Part shown: positions 52,287-63,320 of the stretch, piece after piece
Numbering within the stretch: position 1 is the first letter of the stretch
How the letters are laid out: each line of letters starts with the position of its first letter
Origin: JASGIT01 sp047601665
Lineage (GTDB): Bacteria; Pseudomonadota; Gammaproteobacteria; Burkholderiales; Burkholderiaceae_C
Direction: 5' to 3'
Assembly (NCBI GenBank): GCA_047601665.1
Contig: JASGIT010000001.1
Coordinates: 1,860,001-1,924,000, forward strand
DNA: 64,000 nt
The notes under the pieces: model-generated
What the model was told of the DNA's origin: nothing
Database searches by the model: none
The model's input: only the letters and a program-made list of their open reading frames with translations
Program-made: the position numbers and the translations under genes

Positions 52287-53129
52287 TCAGCTGCCCGCGC
52301 GCGTGGCCATGCCCGCCATGGTGCGCGTGAGCCAGCGCGGCGTCACCTGCGCCCAAGCGGCGGCGATCTGGTTGGGCAGGCCCGGCACCGCCACCGTCTG
52401 GCCGCTCATGGTGGCGCGGTAACCCAGCGCGGCCACGTCGGCGGGTTTGGACAGCATCTGCGTGGGAATCTTGCGCACGGCCGCCGAGTTGGACTGGATC
52501 TCGTCGATCATGTCCGTCTGCGTGAAGCCCGGGCACAGCGCCGTGACGGTGACGCCGGTGCCGCGCAGTTCTTCCGACAGCGCCTCGGTCAGCGACAGCA
52601 CGAACACCTTGCTGGCCGCATACGTGCCCATGGTGGGCACCGGCTGGAAGGCCGACATCGACGACACGTTGAGCACGCGCCCCGCGCCGCGCTCGACCAT
52701 GCCGGGCAGCACGCGGCTGGTCATCTCGGTCATGGCGCGCACGTTCAGGTCGACGAGGGCCAGCAGCCGCTCGGTGGGCGCATCGACGAAGGGGCCGGTC
52801 TCGCTGATGCCGGCGTTGTTCACCAGCACGCCGATGGTCTCGCCGCCGGCCTGCGCGGCCTTCACCACGGCGGCGGGGCCGCCGGGCTGGGCCAGGTCCT
52901 GGGCGATGGTCTTCACGTCCACGCCGTGGTCGCGCGCCAGTTCAGCGGCCAGCTCGGCCAGCGCCTCCTTGCGGCGCGCCACCAGCGTCAGCGGGTGGCC
53001 GTGGCGGGCGAACTCGCGCGCCAGCTCGGCGCCGATGCCGGCGGAAGCGCCGGTGATGAGCACGCGGCCGGCATCGGCCTTGCCGTGGCTGCTGGAGGGG
53101 CGGGAAGGGGTTTTCTTGCTGGCGGGCAT
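52287..53129 (-). CDS. Short-chain dehydrogenase/reductase
   Basis: 280 residues. Cofactor motif VLITGASAGIGAELAREFA (about 23-41), then LVNNAGISETGPF, catalytic Ser in VLNVSSMSAFQPVPTMGTYAASKVFVLSL with the YxxxK pair, and ALCPGFTQTDM. It is the classical SDR type, cytosolic, probably NADP-dependent given LVARRKEAL after strand 2. The substrate is unknown. GGAGA precedes ATG 53129. Its stop lies directly against the ubiA remnant on the other strand. Confidence 0.88.
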   Translation of the reverse strand: MPASKKTPSRPSSSHGKADAGRVLITGASAGIGAELAREFARHGHPLTLVARRKEALAELAAELARDHGVDVKTIAQDLAQPGGPAAVVKAAQAGGETIGVLVNNAGISETGPFVDAPTERLLALVDLNVRAMTEMTSRVLPGMVERGAGRVLNVSSMSAFQPVPTMGTYAASKVFVLSLTEALSEELRGTGVTVTALCPGFTQTDMIDEIQSNSAAVRKIPTQMLSKPADVAALGYRATMSGQTVAVPGLPNQIAAAWAQVTPRWLTRTMAGMATRAGS

Positions 53130-53197
53130 GGAGTCTCCTGGGGTTGTCGCGGTGATCGCGCGCCGATGATAGATGGATTGCCAGCGCAGGCCGGTGG

Positions 53198-53248
53198 CTA
53201 CCGCCCGAACCCGTCGCCCAGTTCCTTGGCGCGCTTCGCGGCGGCGTC
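53198..53248 (-). pseudogene. In-frame coding-like stretch after the phytase-like stop
   Basis: Directly after the TAA of the lipoprotein gene, in the same frame, come 16 codons (DAAAKRAKELGDGFGR) and a TAG. The sequence looks like a normal protein end. It may be a lost C-terminus of the upstream protein or the remnant of another gene. The family is not recognised. Confidence 0.25.
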
Positions 53249-54316
53249 TTAAGAGCACTGCGCGAGCGCCACGAGTTGCGTGACCTCGGCAGGGTTGAAA
53301 TTGTCATCGCTGATGAGCAGCAGCACGCGGCGGCCATCGGGCAGGGGCGGGGCCCAGGCCATGCCTTCGAGGTTGTCCAGCGTGCGCAGGCCCAGCGTGG
53401 AGAAGTCGAGCACCAGCGTTTTGTGCAGGGCGTCGCCGGTGGCAATGCGGTACAGCCGGGCGCCGAAGCCGTGGCCCAGCACCCACGAGCGCTCCAGCAC
53501 CAGCAGGTGGTCCGCGCCGTCGGCCAGGATTTCGCTCACGCCGTTCACGGCCATGCGGGGCACAAAGGCAGCGGCGGGCAGGGCGTCGGGCTGGTAGGCG
53601 ATCTGGCGCAGGGGCTGGCCCGTGGCCGCGTCGAACGCGGTGATGCGCACCGGGCCGCCTGGGCGCTCGTGCGTGGGCAGGGGGCCGTCCTGCCGGAGCG
53701 GGCCTTCCATGCTCGCCCACACGGTGCGGCCATCGGGGCTGACGGCGATGCCTTCGAGCGTAAGGTTGTCGCGCGGCCCCTGGCCGTACTGCAAGGACTC
53801 CGGCAGCGCGAAGCGGCGCAGCCACGTGCCGTCGGGGCGCATGGCGTTCAGTTCGGGGCCGAAGCCGCGGGAGAAATCGCCCTCGCTGCTCCACAGCCAT
53901 TCGCCCGACGGCAGCACGCGCAGCGCCTCGGGGTCTGGCACAGCCACGCCGGCCTGGACGTGGCGCGCGTTGGCGTAGGGCTGGCCTTGCGGGCTCAGCA
54001 GCGGGCGCGTGCCGGTGAGGGTGAAGCGGTGCAGGCCGTCGGCGTCGTAATCGATGCGCGCGGTGTAGAAGCGCGCCGGGTCGTGGGCCGAGCGGTCGTC
54101 GCTGAGCAGCACGAACTGGCCGTGCGCGGCGTCGTAGTCGATGGCCGAGAGTCCGCCCACGGTGGTGCCGGCAAACAGGGTGCCATGTTCCAGCCGGATT
54201 TCGCCCAGCAGTTGCCAGCCCGTGGCCATGCAGGCGCCGGGCGTGGGGGCGGGCGTGGTGCAGGCGGCGAAAAAAGCCGTGGACAGCGCCGCGAGCAGGA
54301 GTTTGAAGTGTTTCAG
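53249..54316 (-). CDS. Phytase-like esterase lipoprotein, probable CTG start
   Basis: 355 residues from a CTG. The domain 'esterase-like activity of phytase' is visible: FAGTTVGGLSAIDYDAAHGQFVLLSDDRS (about 47-75), PDPEALRVLPSGEWLWSSEGDFSRGFGPEL, NLTLEGIAVSPDGRTVWASMEGPL, DNLEGMAWAPPLPDGRRVLLLISDDNFNPAE. An ATG at 54229 would miss the export signal. The in-frame CTG at 54316 forms CTGA with the proC stop and opens KHFKLLLAALSTAFFAAC, a lipoprotein signal with lipobox FAAC. So it is probably a membrane-anchored lipoprotein translated together with proC. Its substrate is unknown. Confidence 0.78.
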   Translation of the reverse strand: MKHFKLLLAALSTAFFAACTTPAPTPGACMATGWQLLGEIRLEHGTLFAGTTVGGLSAIDYDAAHGQFVLLSDDRSAHDPARFYTARIDYDADGLHRFTLTGTRPLLSPQGQPYANARHVQAGVAVPDPEALRVLPSGEWLWSSEGDFSRGFGPELNAMRPDGTWLRRFALPESLQYGQGPRDNLTLEGIAVSPDGRTVWASMEGPLRQDGPLPTHERPGGPVRITAFDAATGQPLRQIAYQPDALPAAAFVPRMAVNGVSEILADGADHLLVLERSWVLGHGFGARLYRIATGDALHKTLVLDFSTLGLRTLDNLEGMAWAPPLPDGRRVLLLISDDNFNPAEVTQLVALAQCS

Positions 54317-55143
54317 GCGCCGAACTCAGCTGCCATGGCCTTGGCGCGCGCCTCGGCCTTGCGCATCGCCGCGACGAAGTGCTCGGGCACCTGGCAGGCC
54401 TGCATGTGGGTGATGGCCGCGTGCGTGGTGCCGCCCTTGCTGGTCACGCGCTGGCGCAGCACCTCGGGCGGCTCGTCCGACCACGCGGCGAGTTCCGACG
54501 CGCCCTGGAACGTCGCCACCGCCATCTGGTGCGCCTGCGCGGGCGTGAGGCCCATGTCGGTGCCCGCCTGGATCATGGCTTCGAGGAACAGGAAGACGTA
54601 GGCCGGGCCGGAGCCGGAGAGCGCCGTCACCGCGTCGAGCTTGTCCTCGGCGTCCACCCAGATCGACTGGCCCGTGGTGGCGATCACGCGCTCCACCAGC
54701 GCGCGGCCCTCGCTGTCCACTTCGGGCCGGGCGAACAGGCCGGTCATGCCCTTGCCCACGAGCGCGGGCGTGTTGGGCATGGCGCGCACGATGAGCCCGT
54801 TGCCGAGCCAGCGCGCGATGCTCTCGGTGGTGATGCCGGCGGCCACGCTCAGGTGCAGGGCGTGGGCGGTGTGGGGCGCGGCGGCGAGGGCCGCGTCCTT
54901 GAAGGTCTGGGGCTTGACGGCCCATACGACGAGCTGCGCGCGCGCGAGCTGCGGACCGGGCTGTGCCAGTGCCTCGATGCCGAAGCGCTGGCGCAGCGTG
55001 GCGCGCGCTTCGTCCCAGGGCTCGACCACTTCGAACTGGCTGGCCGGATGGCCCTGGCCGATCAGCCCGCCGATGAGGGCGCTGGCCATGTTGCCGCCGC
55101 CGACGAAGGCGATGGCGGGATGGGTGGATGCGGTGGTGGACAT
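54313..55143 (-). CDS. proC: Pyrroline-5-carboxylate reductase
   Basis: 276 residues. Last step of proline synthesis, NADPH-dependent. AIAFVGGGNMASALIGGLIGQG (about 10-31) binds the cofactor. VWAVKPQTFKDAA, RAMPNTPALVGKGMTGL, and the C-terminal dimer domain DAVTALSGSGPAYVFLFLEAM with VTSKGGTTHAAI are all present and normal. Its stop overlaps the probable CTG start of the lipoprotein gene. Confidence 0.96.
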   Translation of the reverse strand: MSTTASTHPAIAFVGGGNMASALIGGLIGQGHPASQFEVVEPWDEARATLRQRFGIEALAQPGPQLARAQLVVWAVKPQTFKDAALAAAPHTAHALHLSVAAGITTESIARWLGNGLIVRAMPNTPALVGKGMTGLFARPEVDSEGRALVERVIATTGQSIWVDAEDKLDAVTALSGSGPAYVFLFLEAMIQAGTDMGLTPAQAHQMAVATFQGASELAAWSDEPPEVLRQRVTSKGGTTHAAITHMQACQVPEHFVAAMRKAEARAKAMAAEFGA

Positions 55144-55192
55144 AGGTGGGGGTGATTGTGTCGTGGTTTTCGAATCCGTGGCTGGGGGCCCG

Positions 55193-55908
55193 TCAGTGGG
55201 CGCGGCCGCCCAGGTACAGCTCGCGCACCTTCTCGTCCTGCAGCAGCTCCTGCGCGCGGCCCGTGAGGGCCACCGTGCCCATGGAGAGCACGTAGGCGCG
55301 GTCGGAGATGCGCAGCGCCTCCATGGCGTTCTGCTCCACCATCAGGATGGTCACGCGCTCCTGGTCGCGCACGTGGACGATGGCGTCGAACACCTCGTGC
55401 AGCACCTTGGGCGACAGGCCCGCCGAGGGCTCGTCGAGCAGCAGGATCTCGGGGCGCGGCATCAGCGCGCGGGCCAGGGCGAGGATCTGCCGCTCTCCGC
55501 CCGACATGGACGCGGCGCGCGCGTCGAACTTCTTGCGCAGGATGGGGTAGAGCGTGCACAGCTCGTCCATGCGTTTGGCGCAGTCGGCCTTGTCCATGTA
55601 ATGGCCACCCACCTGCAGGTTCTCGCGGATGGTGAGGGCGCTGAACACGTTCTCGGTCTGCGGCACGAAGCCCAGGCCGCAGTGGCGGATCTTGCGGTGC
55701 ACGGGGATTTGCGAAACGTCCTCGCCGCGCAGTTTGACGTGCCCGCCGCGCGGCAGCAGGAAGCCGGCGATGGTTTTCAGCAGCGTGCTCTTGCCGCAGC
55801 CGTTGGGGCCCAGCAGGGTGACGATTTCGGCGGCTTGCACGTTCAGCGTCATGCCGCGCAGGATGTCGATCTCGGCCGTGTAGCCGGCCACCACGTTGTC
55901 GATGTCGA

Positions 55909-55912
<4 letters not shown>
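55193..55912 (-). CDS. livF: Branched-chain amino acid ABC transporter ATPase LivF
   Basis: 239 residues. Walker A LLGPNGCGKSTLLKTI (about 34-49), signature MSGGERQILALARAL, Walker B EILLLDEPSAGLSP, and MVEQNA of the H-loop region as usual in LivF. GTG 55912 overlaps the livG stop (GTGA). It is the last gene of the livH-M-G-F row and provides one of the two ATPase subunits. Confidence 0.95.
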
Positions 55913-56696
<784 letters not shown>

Positions 56697-56700
<4 letters not shown>

Positions 56701-57584
56701 GGAATCTTCCTCAGCTTTTCGGGGATGAGGCCCTGGCTGCGCCACAGCAGGCAGGCCAGCAGGATGGCGCCGATCAGGCCCAGGCGGATCGCGCCCGCCA
56801 GGTCGGAGCTGAAGTGGAAGTAGTCCTTGGCGAAGGGCACGAGCGCATAGGCCGCCTGCACCAGCACCACGCCGACGAGCACGCCGGCGGTGTTGCCCAG
56901 GCCGCCGATCATCAGCATCGTCCAGAGCAGGAAGGTTTCCGACGCGACCATGTAGTCCGGCCCCGCGAAGCTCATGTAGTGCGCGTAGAGCGAGCCGCCC
57001 AGCGCAGTTACCGCAGCGCCCGTCATGATGGCGTGCGACTTGAGCTGGCGCAGGTCGTAGCCCATGCACACGGCCAGTTGCGGCTCCTCGCGCATCAGGC
57101 GCAGCGCGCGGCCGAAGCGGCCGTTGGCAAGGCGGCGTGCGAACAGCGCGAACACGGCCAGCACCACCAGCACCACGGCCAGGAAGGCGAGGGCGCTCCA
57201 CGGGCGGCCCAGGCCCTCGAACAGCGAAGGGATGCCCGCGATGCCGTTGGCGCCGCCCGTGAGCCAGTCCTCGTTGGTGGCGATGGTGCGCAATATCTCG
57301 GCGATCGCCAGCGTGGCGATGCCCCAGTAGTCGGCGGCGAGCTGGCGGCCCAGGCGCGCGACGCACCAGCCCAGGATCATGGCGACGAGCACGCCGCAGG
57401 CTGCACCGGCAAGAGGCGACCAGCCCGCCTGGATGGCGATGCCCGTGCCGTAGGCGCCGATGCCCGCGAACGCGATGTGTCCGAAGTTGAGCAGGCCGGA
57501 GACGCCCGCCTGCAGGTTGAGCCCCAGCGCCATCAGGCCGTAGATGCCCGCGACGGTAAGGGTGGCGATGAAGAAATCAAACAC
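56697..57584 (-). CDS. livM: Branched-chain amino acid ABC transporter permease LivM
   Basis: 295 residues, eight to ten membrane segments. Core LivM text: GIYGLMALGLNLQAGVSGLLNFGHIAFAGIGAYG near the N-terminus, DYWGIATLAIAEILRTIATNEDWLTGG, GRFGRALRLMREEPQLAVCMGY (the loop that contacts the ATPase) and LLWTMLMIGGLGNTAGVLVGVV. GTG 57584 overlaps the livH end by eight bases. Confidence 0.93.
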
Positions 57585-58470
57585 GGCGCACCTCCCGGTC
57601 GAACAGGCCATAGGGCTTGAACAGCAGCGCCAGCAGCAGCACCAGGAACGAGCCCGCGCTGATGTACGACACCGGCAGGAAGGCCATGGATTTGCCCAGC
57701 AGCGGGCCGAAGTTCAGGTTGGTCACGAGCGTTTCGGTCAGCGCGATGAGCAGCGCGCCCAGCACGGCGCCCAGCGGGTTGCCCAGCCCGCCGAGGATGG
57801 CGGCGGCGAACACCGGCAGCAGCAAATCGTGCCCCAGGTTGATGTGCGCGCCGGTGGAAAGCGCCAGCACGCTGCCGCCCAGCCCCGCGATGGCGCCGCT
57901 GGCGAAGTTGACGAGGCGCGTGATGCCCTCGGCGTTCAGGCCCGAGGCTGCGGCCAGCGCCGGGTTGGTGGACAGCGCCCGCATGGCGCGGCCCGTGCGC
58001 GTGAAGAACAGCAGCAGCGTGAACAGCGCCAGCAGCACGGCGGTGGTGGTCATGGAGGCGATTTGCGTGTGCGACAGGCGCACGTCGCCGACCATGACGG
58101 GTTCGGTGATCGGCAGGTTGAACATGCGCGGGAACGACCCCGCGAAGCCCTGCGCGAAGGCCACGATCAGCATGGCGACGGCCAGCGATCCGATCATCGT
58201 GATGGCCGGGCCCGCGCGCAGCAGGCGGCGGAACACCAGCAGGTGCAGCGCGAGGGTCAGCAGCCCGGTCAGCACGCAGGCGATGGCGATGGCCACGGGC
58301 AGCGGCACGCCCATGGAAAAGAAAGCGTAGGTGGCGTAGGCGCCCAGCATGGCGTACTGCACGTGCGCGATGTTGGGAAACTTGACCAGGCCATAGACGG
58401 TGCTCAGGCCCAGCGCGACGAGCGCGAGATCCGAGGCACGCAAGAGCGTGTCGAAGAGCAGTTGGAGCAT
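57577..58470 (-). CDS. livH: Branched-chain amino acid ABC transporter permease LivH
   Basis: 297 residues, about eight membrane segments. ALGLSTVYGLVKFPNIAHVQYAMLGAYATY at the N-terminus, RTGRAMRALSTNPALAAASGLN (ATPase-contact loop) and FAAAILGGLGNPLGAVLGALLIALTE are the family blocks. It follows the binding-protein gene livK with a 106-base gap that holds a strong hairpin repeat, a typical place for lowering expression of the membrane parts relative to the binding protein. Confidence 0.93.
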   Translation of the reverse strand: MLQLLFDTLLRASDLALVALGLSTVYGLVKFPNIAHVQYAMLGAYATYAFFSMGVPLPVAIAIACVLTGLLTLALHLLVFRRLLRAGPAITMIGSLAVAMLIVAFAQGFAGSFPRMFNLPITEPVMVGDVRLSHTQIASMTTTAVLLALFTLLLFFTRTGRAMRALSTNPALAAASGLNAEGITRLVNFASGAIAGLGGSVLALSTGAHINLGHDLLLPVFAAAILGGLGNPLGAVLGALLIALTETLVTNLNFGPLLGKSMAFLPVSYISAGSFLVLLLALLFKPYGLFDREVRRV

Positions 58471-58488
58471 GGCGGCGGAAAAGGGATG

Positions 58489-58552
58489 CTATGAAAACAA
58501 GAGCTTCCAGCGCTTGATGGTCAAGCGCTGGAAGGCAATTTGGCTTGAAATC
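58489..58552 (+). repeat. Palindromic repeat copy between livK and livH
   Basis: TGCTATGAAAACAAGAGCTT, then a perfect 11-base stem CCAGCGCTTGA (58507-58517) / TCAAGCGCTGG (58521-58531) with loop TGG, then AAGGCAATTTGGCTTGAAATC. The longest perfect stem of all copies. In the liv transcript it would form a stable hairpin after livK. Confidence 0.88.
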
Positions 58553-58576
58553 GCCGCGCGTGCGGCGATCGCTGGC

Positions 58577-59689
58577 TTAGCGGGGAACGATCTTGCCGTC
58601 GTACTTCAGCTTGGCGTACGGAGGGTTGGTGCGCTGGCGGTCGTTGTCGAACACGATCGGGCCGGTCACGCCCACGTAGCCGCCCTTGCCGATTTCCTTG
58701 AGCGCGGCCTGCACGGCGGCCGTGTCGGTGGACTTGGCCTTGTTCATCGCGGCGGCGGTCATCAGCACGGCGTCATACGCGTAGCCGGTGTACGAGGTCT
58801 TCATGCCTTCCTTGTACTTGGCGGCGAAGGCGGCGGCATAGGCCTTGCCCGCGTCGCCGTAGACGCTGCCTACTTCCATGCCGACCTGGCCCTTGGCGAT
58901 CTCGGGCGGCGTGTCCGACAGGCTCATCGAGAACAGGATGGCGTAGAACGGCTTGGCGCGCAGGCCCAGCTCCATCGCCTCGCGGTTGATGACGGCCGCC
59001 TCCTGGCCATAGCCGGAGTAGACGTAGCCGTCGGGGTTGCTGCGCGCGAGCTGCTGCAGCTCGCGGCGGTAGGTAGACTGGCCGGCGGTGTAGAGCGCCT
59101 CGGCGATCACCTTGCCGCCGAGCTTCTCGAACTCCTGCTTGAAGCCGTGCACCACGCCCTGGCCGTAGGCGTTGTTGGGGGCGATCATCGCTACGTTGCG
59201 CAGGCCCATGTCCCATACGTCCTTGGACGAAAACTGGTTGCCCTTGTCCTCCAGGCCGATCAGGTTGAACGACGAGGCGCCCAGGTCGCGGATCTTCACG
59301 CTGGTGCTGGCGATGTTGATGTGCGCCACGCCTTCCTTCACCAGGTACTGGGCCATCGGCAGCGTGATGCCCGAGGAGTATTCGCCGATCACCACCGGCA
59401 CCTTGTCCACGCTCACCAGCTTGCGCGCGGCGTTCAGCGCCGTGGTGGCGTTGCCGCCCGAGTCCTCGACGATCACGTTGAACTTCTTGCCGAGCACGCC
59501 GCCGTCGGCGTTCACCTTCTCCACGGCCAGGGCCACGGCGCGGCGCACGTCCTCGCCCACGGTGGCGTTGGCGCCCGTGAGCGACAGCACGGCGCCCATG
59601 TTGACGGTGTCTTGCGCGCTGGCGGGCAGGGCGGCCAGGCCCAGCGCAAGGGCTGCGGCGGCGGAGAGTTGGCGGCGGGTCAGAGGCAT
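58577..59689 (-). CDS. livK: Branched-chain amino acid type ABC substrate-binding protein
   Basis: 370 residues. Signal peptide MPLTRRQLSAAAALALGLAA then PASA before the cut at about residue 25, so it is periplasmic. The type I receptor fold is clear: MGAVLSLTGANATVGEDVRRAVALAVEKVNADGG, VVIGEYSSGITLPMAQYLVKEGVAHINIAST, AMIAPNNAYGQGVVHGFKQEF. AAGGAG sits before ATG 59689. Members of this family also bind amides, urea or aromatic compounds, so the ligand is not certain. It is divergent from a GntR-type regulator. Confidence 0.9.
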   Translation of the reverse strand: MPLTRRQLSAAAALALGLAALPASAQDTVNMGAVLSLTGANATVGEDVRRAVALAVEKVNADGGVLGKKFNVIVEDSGGNATTALNAARKLVSVDKVPVVIGEYSSGITLPMAQYLVKEGVAHINIASTSVKIRDLGASSFNLIGLEDKGNQFSSKDVWDMGLRNVAMIAPNNAYGQGVVHGFKQEFEKLGGKVIAEALYTAGQSTYRRELQQLARSNPDGYVYSGYGQEAAVINREAMELGLRAKPFYAILFSMSLSDTPPEIAKGQVGMEVGSVYGDAGKAYAAAFAAKYKEGMKTSYTGYAYDAVLMTAAAMNKAKSTDTAAVQAALKEIGKGGYVGVTGPIVFDNDRQRTNPPYAKLKYDGKIVPR

Positions 59690-59761
59690 GTGAACTCCTT
59701 GGGAGGGTTGGAAAAAGGAAACACTCCGGTGGATTGCAATATCCATACCCACTGGAATTGG

Positions 59762-59773
59762 ATACAAATGTAT
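59762..59773. promoter_or_regulatory. Candidate GntR operator between livK and gntR-type gene
   Basis: ATACAAATGTAT, dyad ATACA/TGTAT, in an AT-rich strip with nearby TTGGAT and TGGATT repeats. FadR/GntR-type sites are short AT-rich dyads of this kind. It lies between the divergent start codons. Confidence 0.45.
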
Positions 59774-59837
59774 TTGAATGGATTCAAGATGGCAATGCAG
59801 GGAAAACCCCATGGGTCAAATCTGATCCAATAGCGCC

Positions 59838-60515
59838 ATGAAGCCCCGCACCCCGGCGCCCCGCGCGCTGCACCACACGATCCGCGAAGCCTTGCGCCAC
59901 GACATCCTGAACGGCGTGCTGCAGGCGGGCCACGAGCTGCGCCAGGACGCGCTGGCCGAGCGCTTCAACGCCAGCCGCATCCCCGTGCGCGAGGCGCTGC
60001 GGCAACTGGAGGCCGAGGGCCTGGTCATCCACCAGCCCAACCGGCGCGCGGTGGTGGCGGGCATGAGCGTGCCCCAGCTGTGCGAGCTGCTGGACATCCG
60101 CATCGCCCTGGAATGCCATGCGGCGCGGCTGGCCGTCCCCAACATGGTGCAGCGCGACTTCGACGCGATGGAGAAGATCCTGGCCGACTACGCGGCCTCG
60201 GACGTGCTCGCCGAATGGGCCGAGTACAACCGCCAGTTCCACCGCGCGCTGTGCGCGCCCGCCAACAACGCGCGGCTGCGGCAGCTCATCGAGGAGTTCT
60301 GCCTCAACACCGACCGCTACACGCACATCGCCATGTCCGAGGCGACGGGGCTGGAGCGCCCCATGCAGGACCACTACGCGCTGCTCGACGCCTGCCGCAA
60401 GCGCGACGTGGAGCGGGTGGTGGAGATCCTGCGCGAGCACATCGACCACACGCGCAAGGAACTGCTCGCCACCGAGCGCGAACGCCTGCGCGCGCAGGAA
60501 CAGGTGGCGGCCTGA
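59838..60515 (+). CDS. GntR family regulator (FCD domain)
   Basis: 225 residues. Winged helix: LHHTIREALRHDILNGVLQAGHELRQDALAERFNASRIPVREALRQLEAEGLV (about 11-63). The FCD effector domain has LCELLDIRIALECHAARLAV, NRQFHRALCAPANNARL with the metal-binding His, and DHYALLDACRKRDVERVVEILREHI. Divergent from the liv operon, so it probably controls that uptake system. Confidence 0.9.
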   Translation: MKPRTPAPRALHHTIREALRHDILNGVLQAGHELRQDALAERFNASRIPVREALRQLEAEGLVIHQPNRRAVVAGMSVPQLCELLDIRIALECHAARLAVPNMVQRDFDAMEKILADYAASDVLAEWAEYNRQFHRALCAPANNARLRQLIEEFCLNTDRYTHIAMSEATGLERPMQDHYALLDACRKRDVERVVEILREHIDHTRKELLATERERLRAQEQVAA

Positions 60516-60552
60516 GAACACGGCCCGCCGGTGAACGGCATTCTTGTTGGCA

Positions 60553-60774
60553 TCAGCCCTGCAATTGCAGCAGCGCTTCTTGCCGCCAGTATTCGGCGGC
60601 GTCCAGGAACCCCTCCCACACGCAGCCGTTGCAGCCGCGTCCGCAGCAGGTAGTGGGCTCGGGCGGGGGCGGGCGCAGGGCCGCGCCGTGGGCTTGGGCG
60701 TGTGTTTGCAGCGCCGCGAACATCGTCCGCGCCGATGCTCCGTCCACGGCGCGGGCGGGGATGAAATCCGTCAT
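60553..60774 (-). CDS. Small oxidoreductase-like domain protein
   Basis: About 73 residues. The C-terminal half PPPEPTTCCGRGCNGCVWEG and the next FLDAAEYWRQEAL match the 'oxidoreductase-like, N-terminal' domain, with the four-Cys pattern CCxxxCxxC that could bind a metal. ATG 60774 is one of several possible starts; a longer version would begin upstream near 60921. Function unknown. Confidence 0.65.
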   Translation of the reverse strand: MTDFIPARAVDGASARTMFAALQTHAQAHGAALRPPPPEPTTCCGRGCNGCVWEGFLDAAEYWRQEALLQLQG

Positions 60775-60898
60775 GGATGGCGCCGGCGCAAGGCGTGCCG
60801 CGCCATCTCCTTGAAGAGCCGTTCTTTGGATGCATGGGGGGGCGGGCATGGGCGCGATTATCCTTTCCACCCTTTGAACCGATACACGAGGTGCAGGC

Positions 60899-60964
60899 AT
60901 GACGAAGCGCGCGCCCGCCAAGACCGCGCCGCTGGACGCGGCCTACGGCGGCGCGCAGCGTCAA
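60899..60964 (+). pseudogene. Possible 5' fragment of a lost gene
   Basis: A good ribosome site (GAGGTGCAGG) precedes an ATG that opens MTKRAPAKTAPLDAAYGGAQ, with normal codon bias for about 21 codons. Then the frame becomes atypical and runs antisense into glpK. It looks like the beginning of a gene cut off by a rearrangement next to glpK. Family not recognised. Confidence 0.3.
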
Positions 60965-60981
60965 TGGCCAGAACGGATTTG

Positions 60982-61030
60982 GCAGACGCTGTCTGCGAAA
61001 TCTCCCGCGACGGTAATTTCCGAATTACCG
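60982..61030. other. Two perfect hairpins downstream of glpK
   Basis: GCAGAC, GCT, GTCTGC (60982-60996) and CGGTAATT, TCCG, AATTACCG (61011-61030). The second lies nine bases after the glpK stop. Neither is followed by a T run. They may stabilise the glpK mRNA end or stop transcription with Rho. Confidence 0.45.
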
Positions 61031-61038
61031 CTTCGGAG

Positions 61039-62529
<1,491 letters not shown>

Positions 62530-62533
62530 TTTT

Positions 62534-63295
62534 TCAGGCCACGGTGCATTGGACGCCTGCCTCTTGCAGCAGGGCCGGGAAGGGCGCGGGCGGCGGCGCG
62601 TCGGTGAACAGGCGGTGGATCTGCGCCAGCGTGGCCAGCTCCACCATCGCGGGGCGGTTGAACTTGGTGTGGTCGGCGGCCAGCCAGACCTCGCGCGCGT
62701 GGTCGATGATGGTCTGCGCCACCTTCACCTCGCGCAAGTCGTAGTCGCGCAGCGTGCCGTCGGGCTCGATGCCCGAGATGCCGATGAGCGCGATGTCCAC
62801 GCGGAACTGGCGGATGAAGTCCACCGCCGTCTCGCCCACGATGCCGCGGTCGCGCGTGCGCACGGTGCCGCCCGCCACGATCACCTCGCACTCGGGGTTG
62901 CTGCTCAGGATGGCGGCCACGTTCAGGTTGTTGGTCAGCACGCGCAGGCCCCGGTGGTGCGTGAGCGCGCGCGCGATGGCCTCGGTGGTGGTGCCGATGT
63001 TGAGGATCAGCGAGCAGTCGTTGGGCACCTGCGCCGCCACGGCGTGCGCGATGCGCGCCTTGCCCTCGGCGTTGAGCGTTTCGCGCTGCGTGTGGGCCAG
63101 GTTCTCCACGGTGGAGCTGGGCATCCGCACCCCGCCGTGAAAGCGCAGCAGCAGCCCCTGCTCGGCCAGCCGCTGCACGTCGCGGCGCACGGTCTGCAGC
63201 GTCACGCCCAGGGTGTCGGCGAGCTGCTCCACGGTGGCGGATTTGTGCTGCCGCACCTCGTCGAGCAGCGCCAGTTGGCGGGGGTTGGTGTTCAC
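62534..63295 (-). CDS. glpR: DeoR family regulator of glycerol metabolism
   Basis: 253 residues. N-terminal DeoR helix-turn-helix: RQLALLDEVRQHKSATVEQLADTLGVTLQTVRRDVQRLAEQGLLLRFHGGV (about 6-56). The sugar-phosphate sensor domain has LILNIGTTTEAIARALTHH, VLTNNLNVAAIL, VIVAGGTVRTRDRGIVGETAVDF and AADHTKFNRPAMVEL. GTG 63295 is the family start. It forms an operon with glpK and is divergent from the glycerol ABC genes, with phased repeats between. Glycerol 3-phosphate is the likely effector. Confidence 0.93.
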   Translation of the reverse strand: MNTNPRQLALLDEVRQHKSATVEQLADTLGVTLQTVRRDVQRLAEQGLLLRFHGGVRMPSSTVENLAHTQRETLNAEGKARIAHAVAAQVPNDCSLILNIGTTTEAIARALTHHRGLRVLTNNLNVAAILSSNPECEVIVAGGTVRTRDRGIVGETAVDFIRQFRVDIALIGISGIEPDGTLRDYDLREVKVAQTIIDHAREVWLAADHTKFNRPAMVELATLAQIHRLFTDAPPPAPFPALLQEAGVQCTVA

Positions 63296-63320
63296 ACCCT
63301 GGACTGTAAAAGCGAACCGA

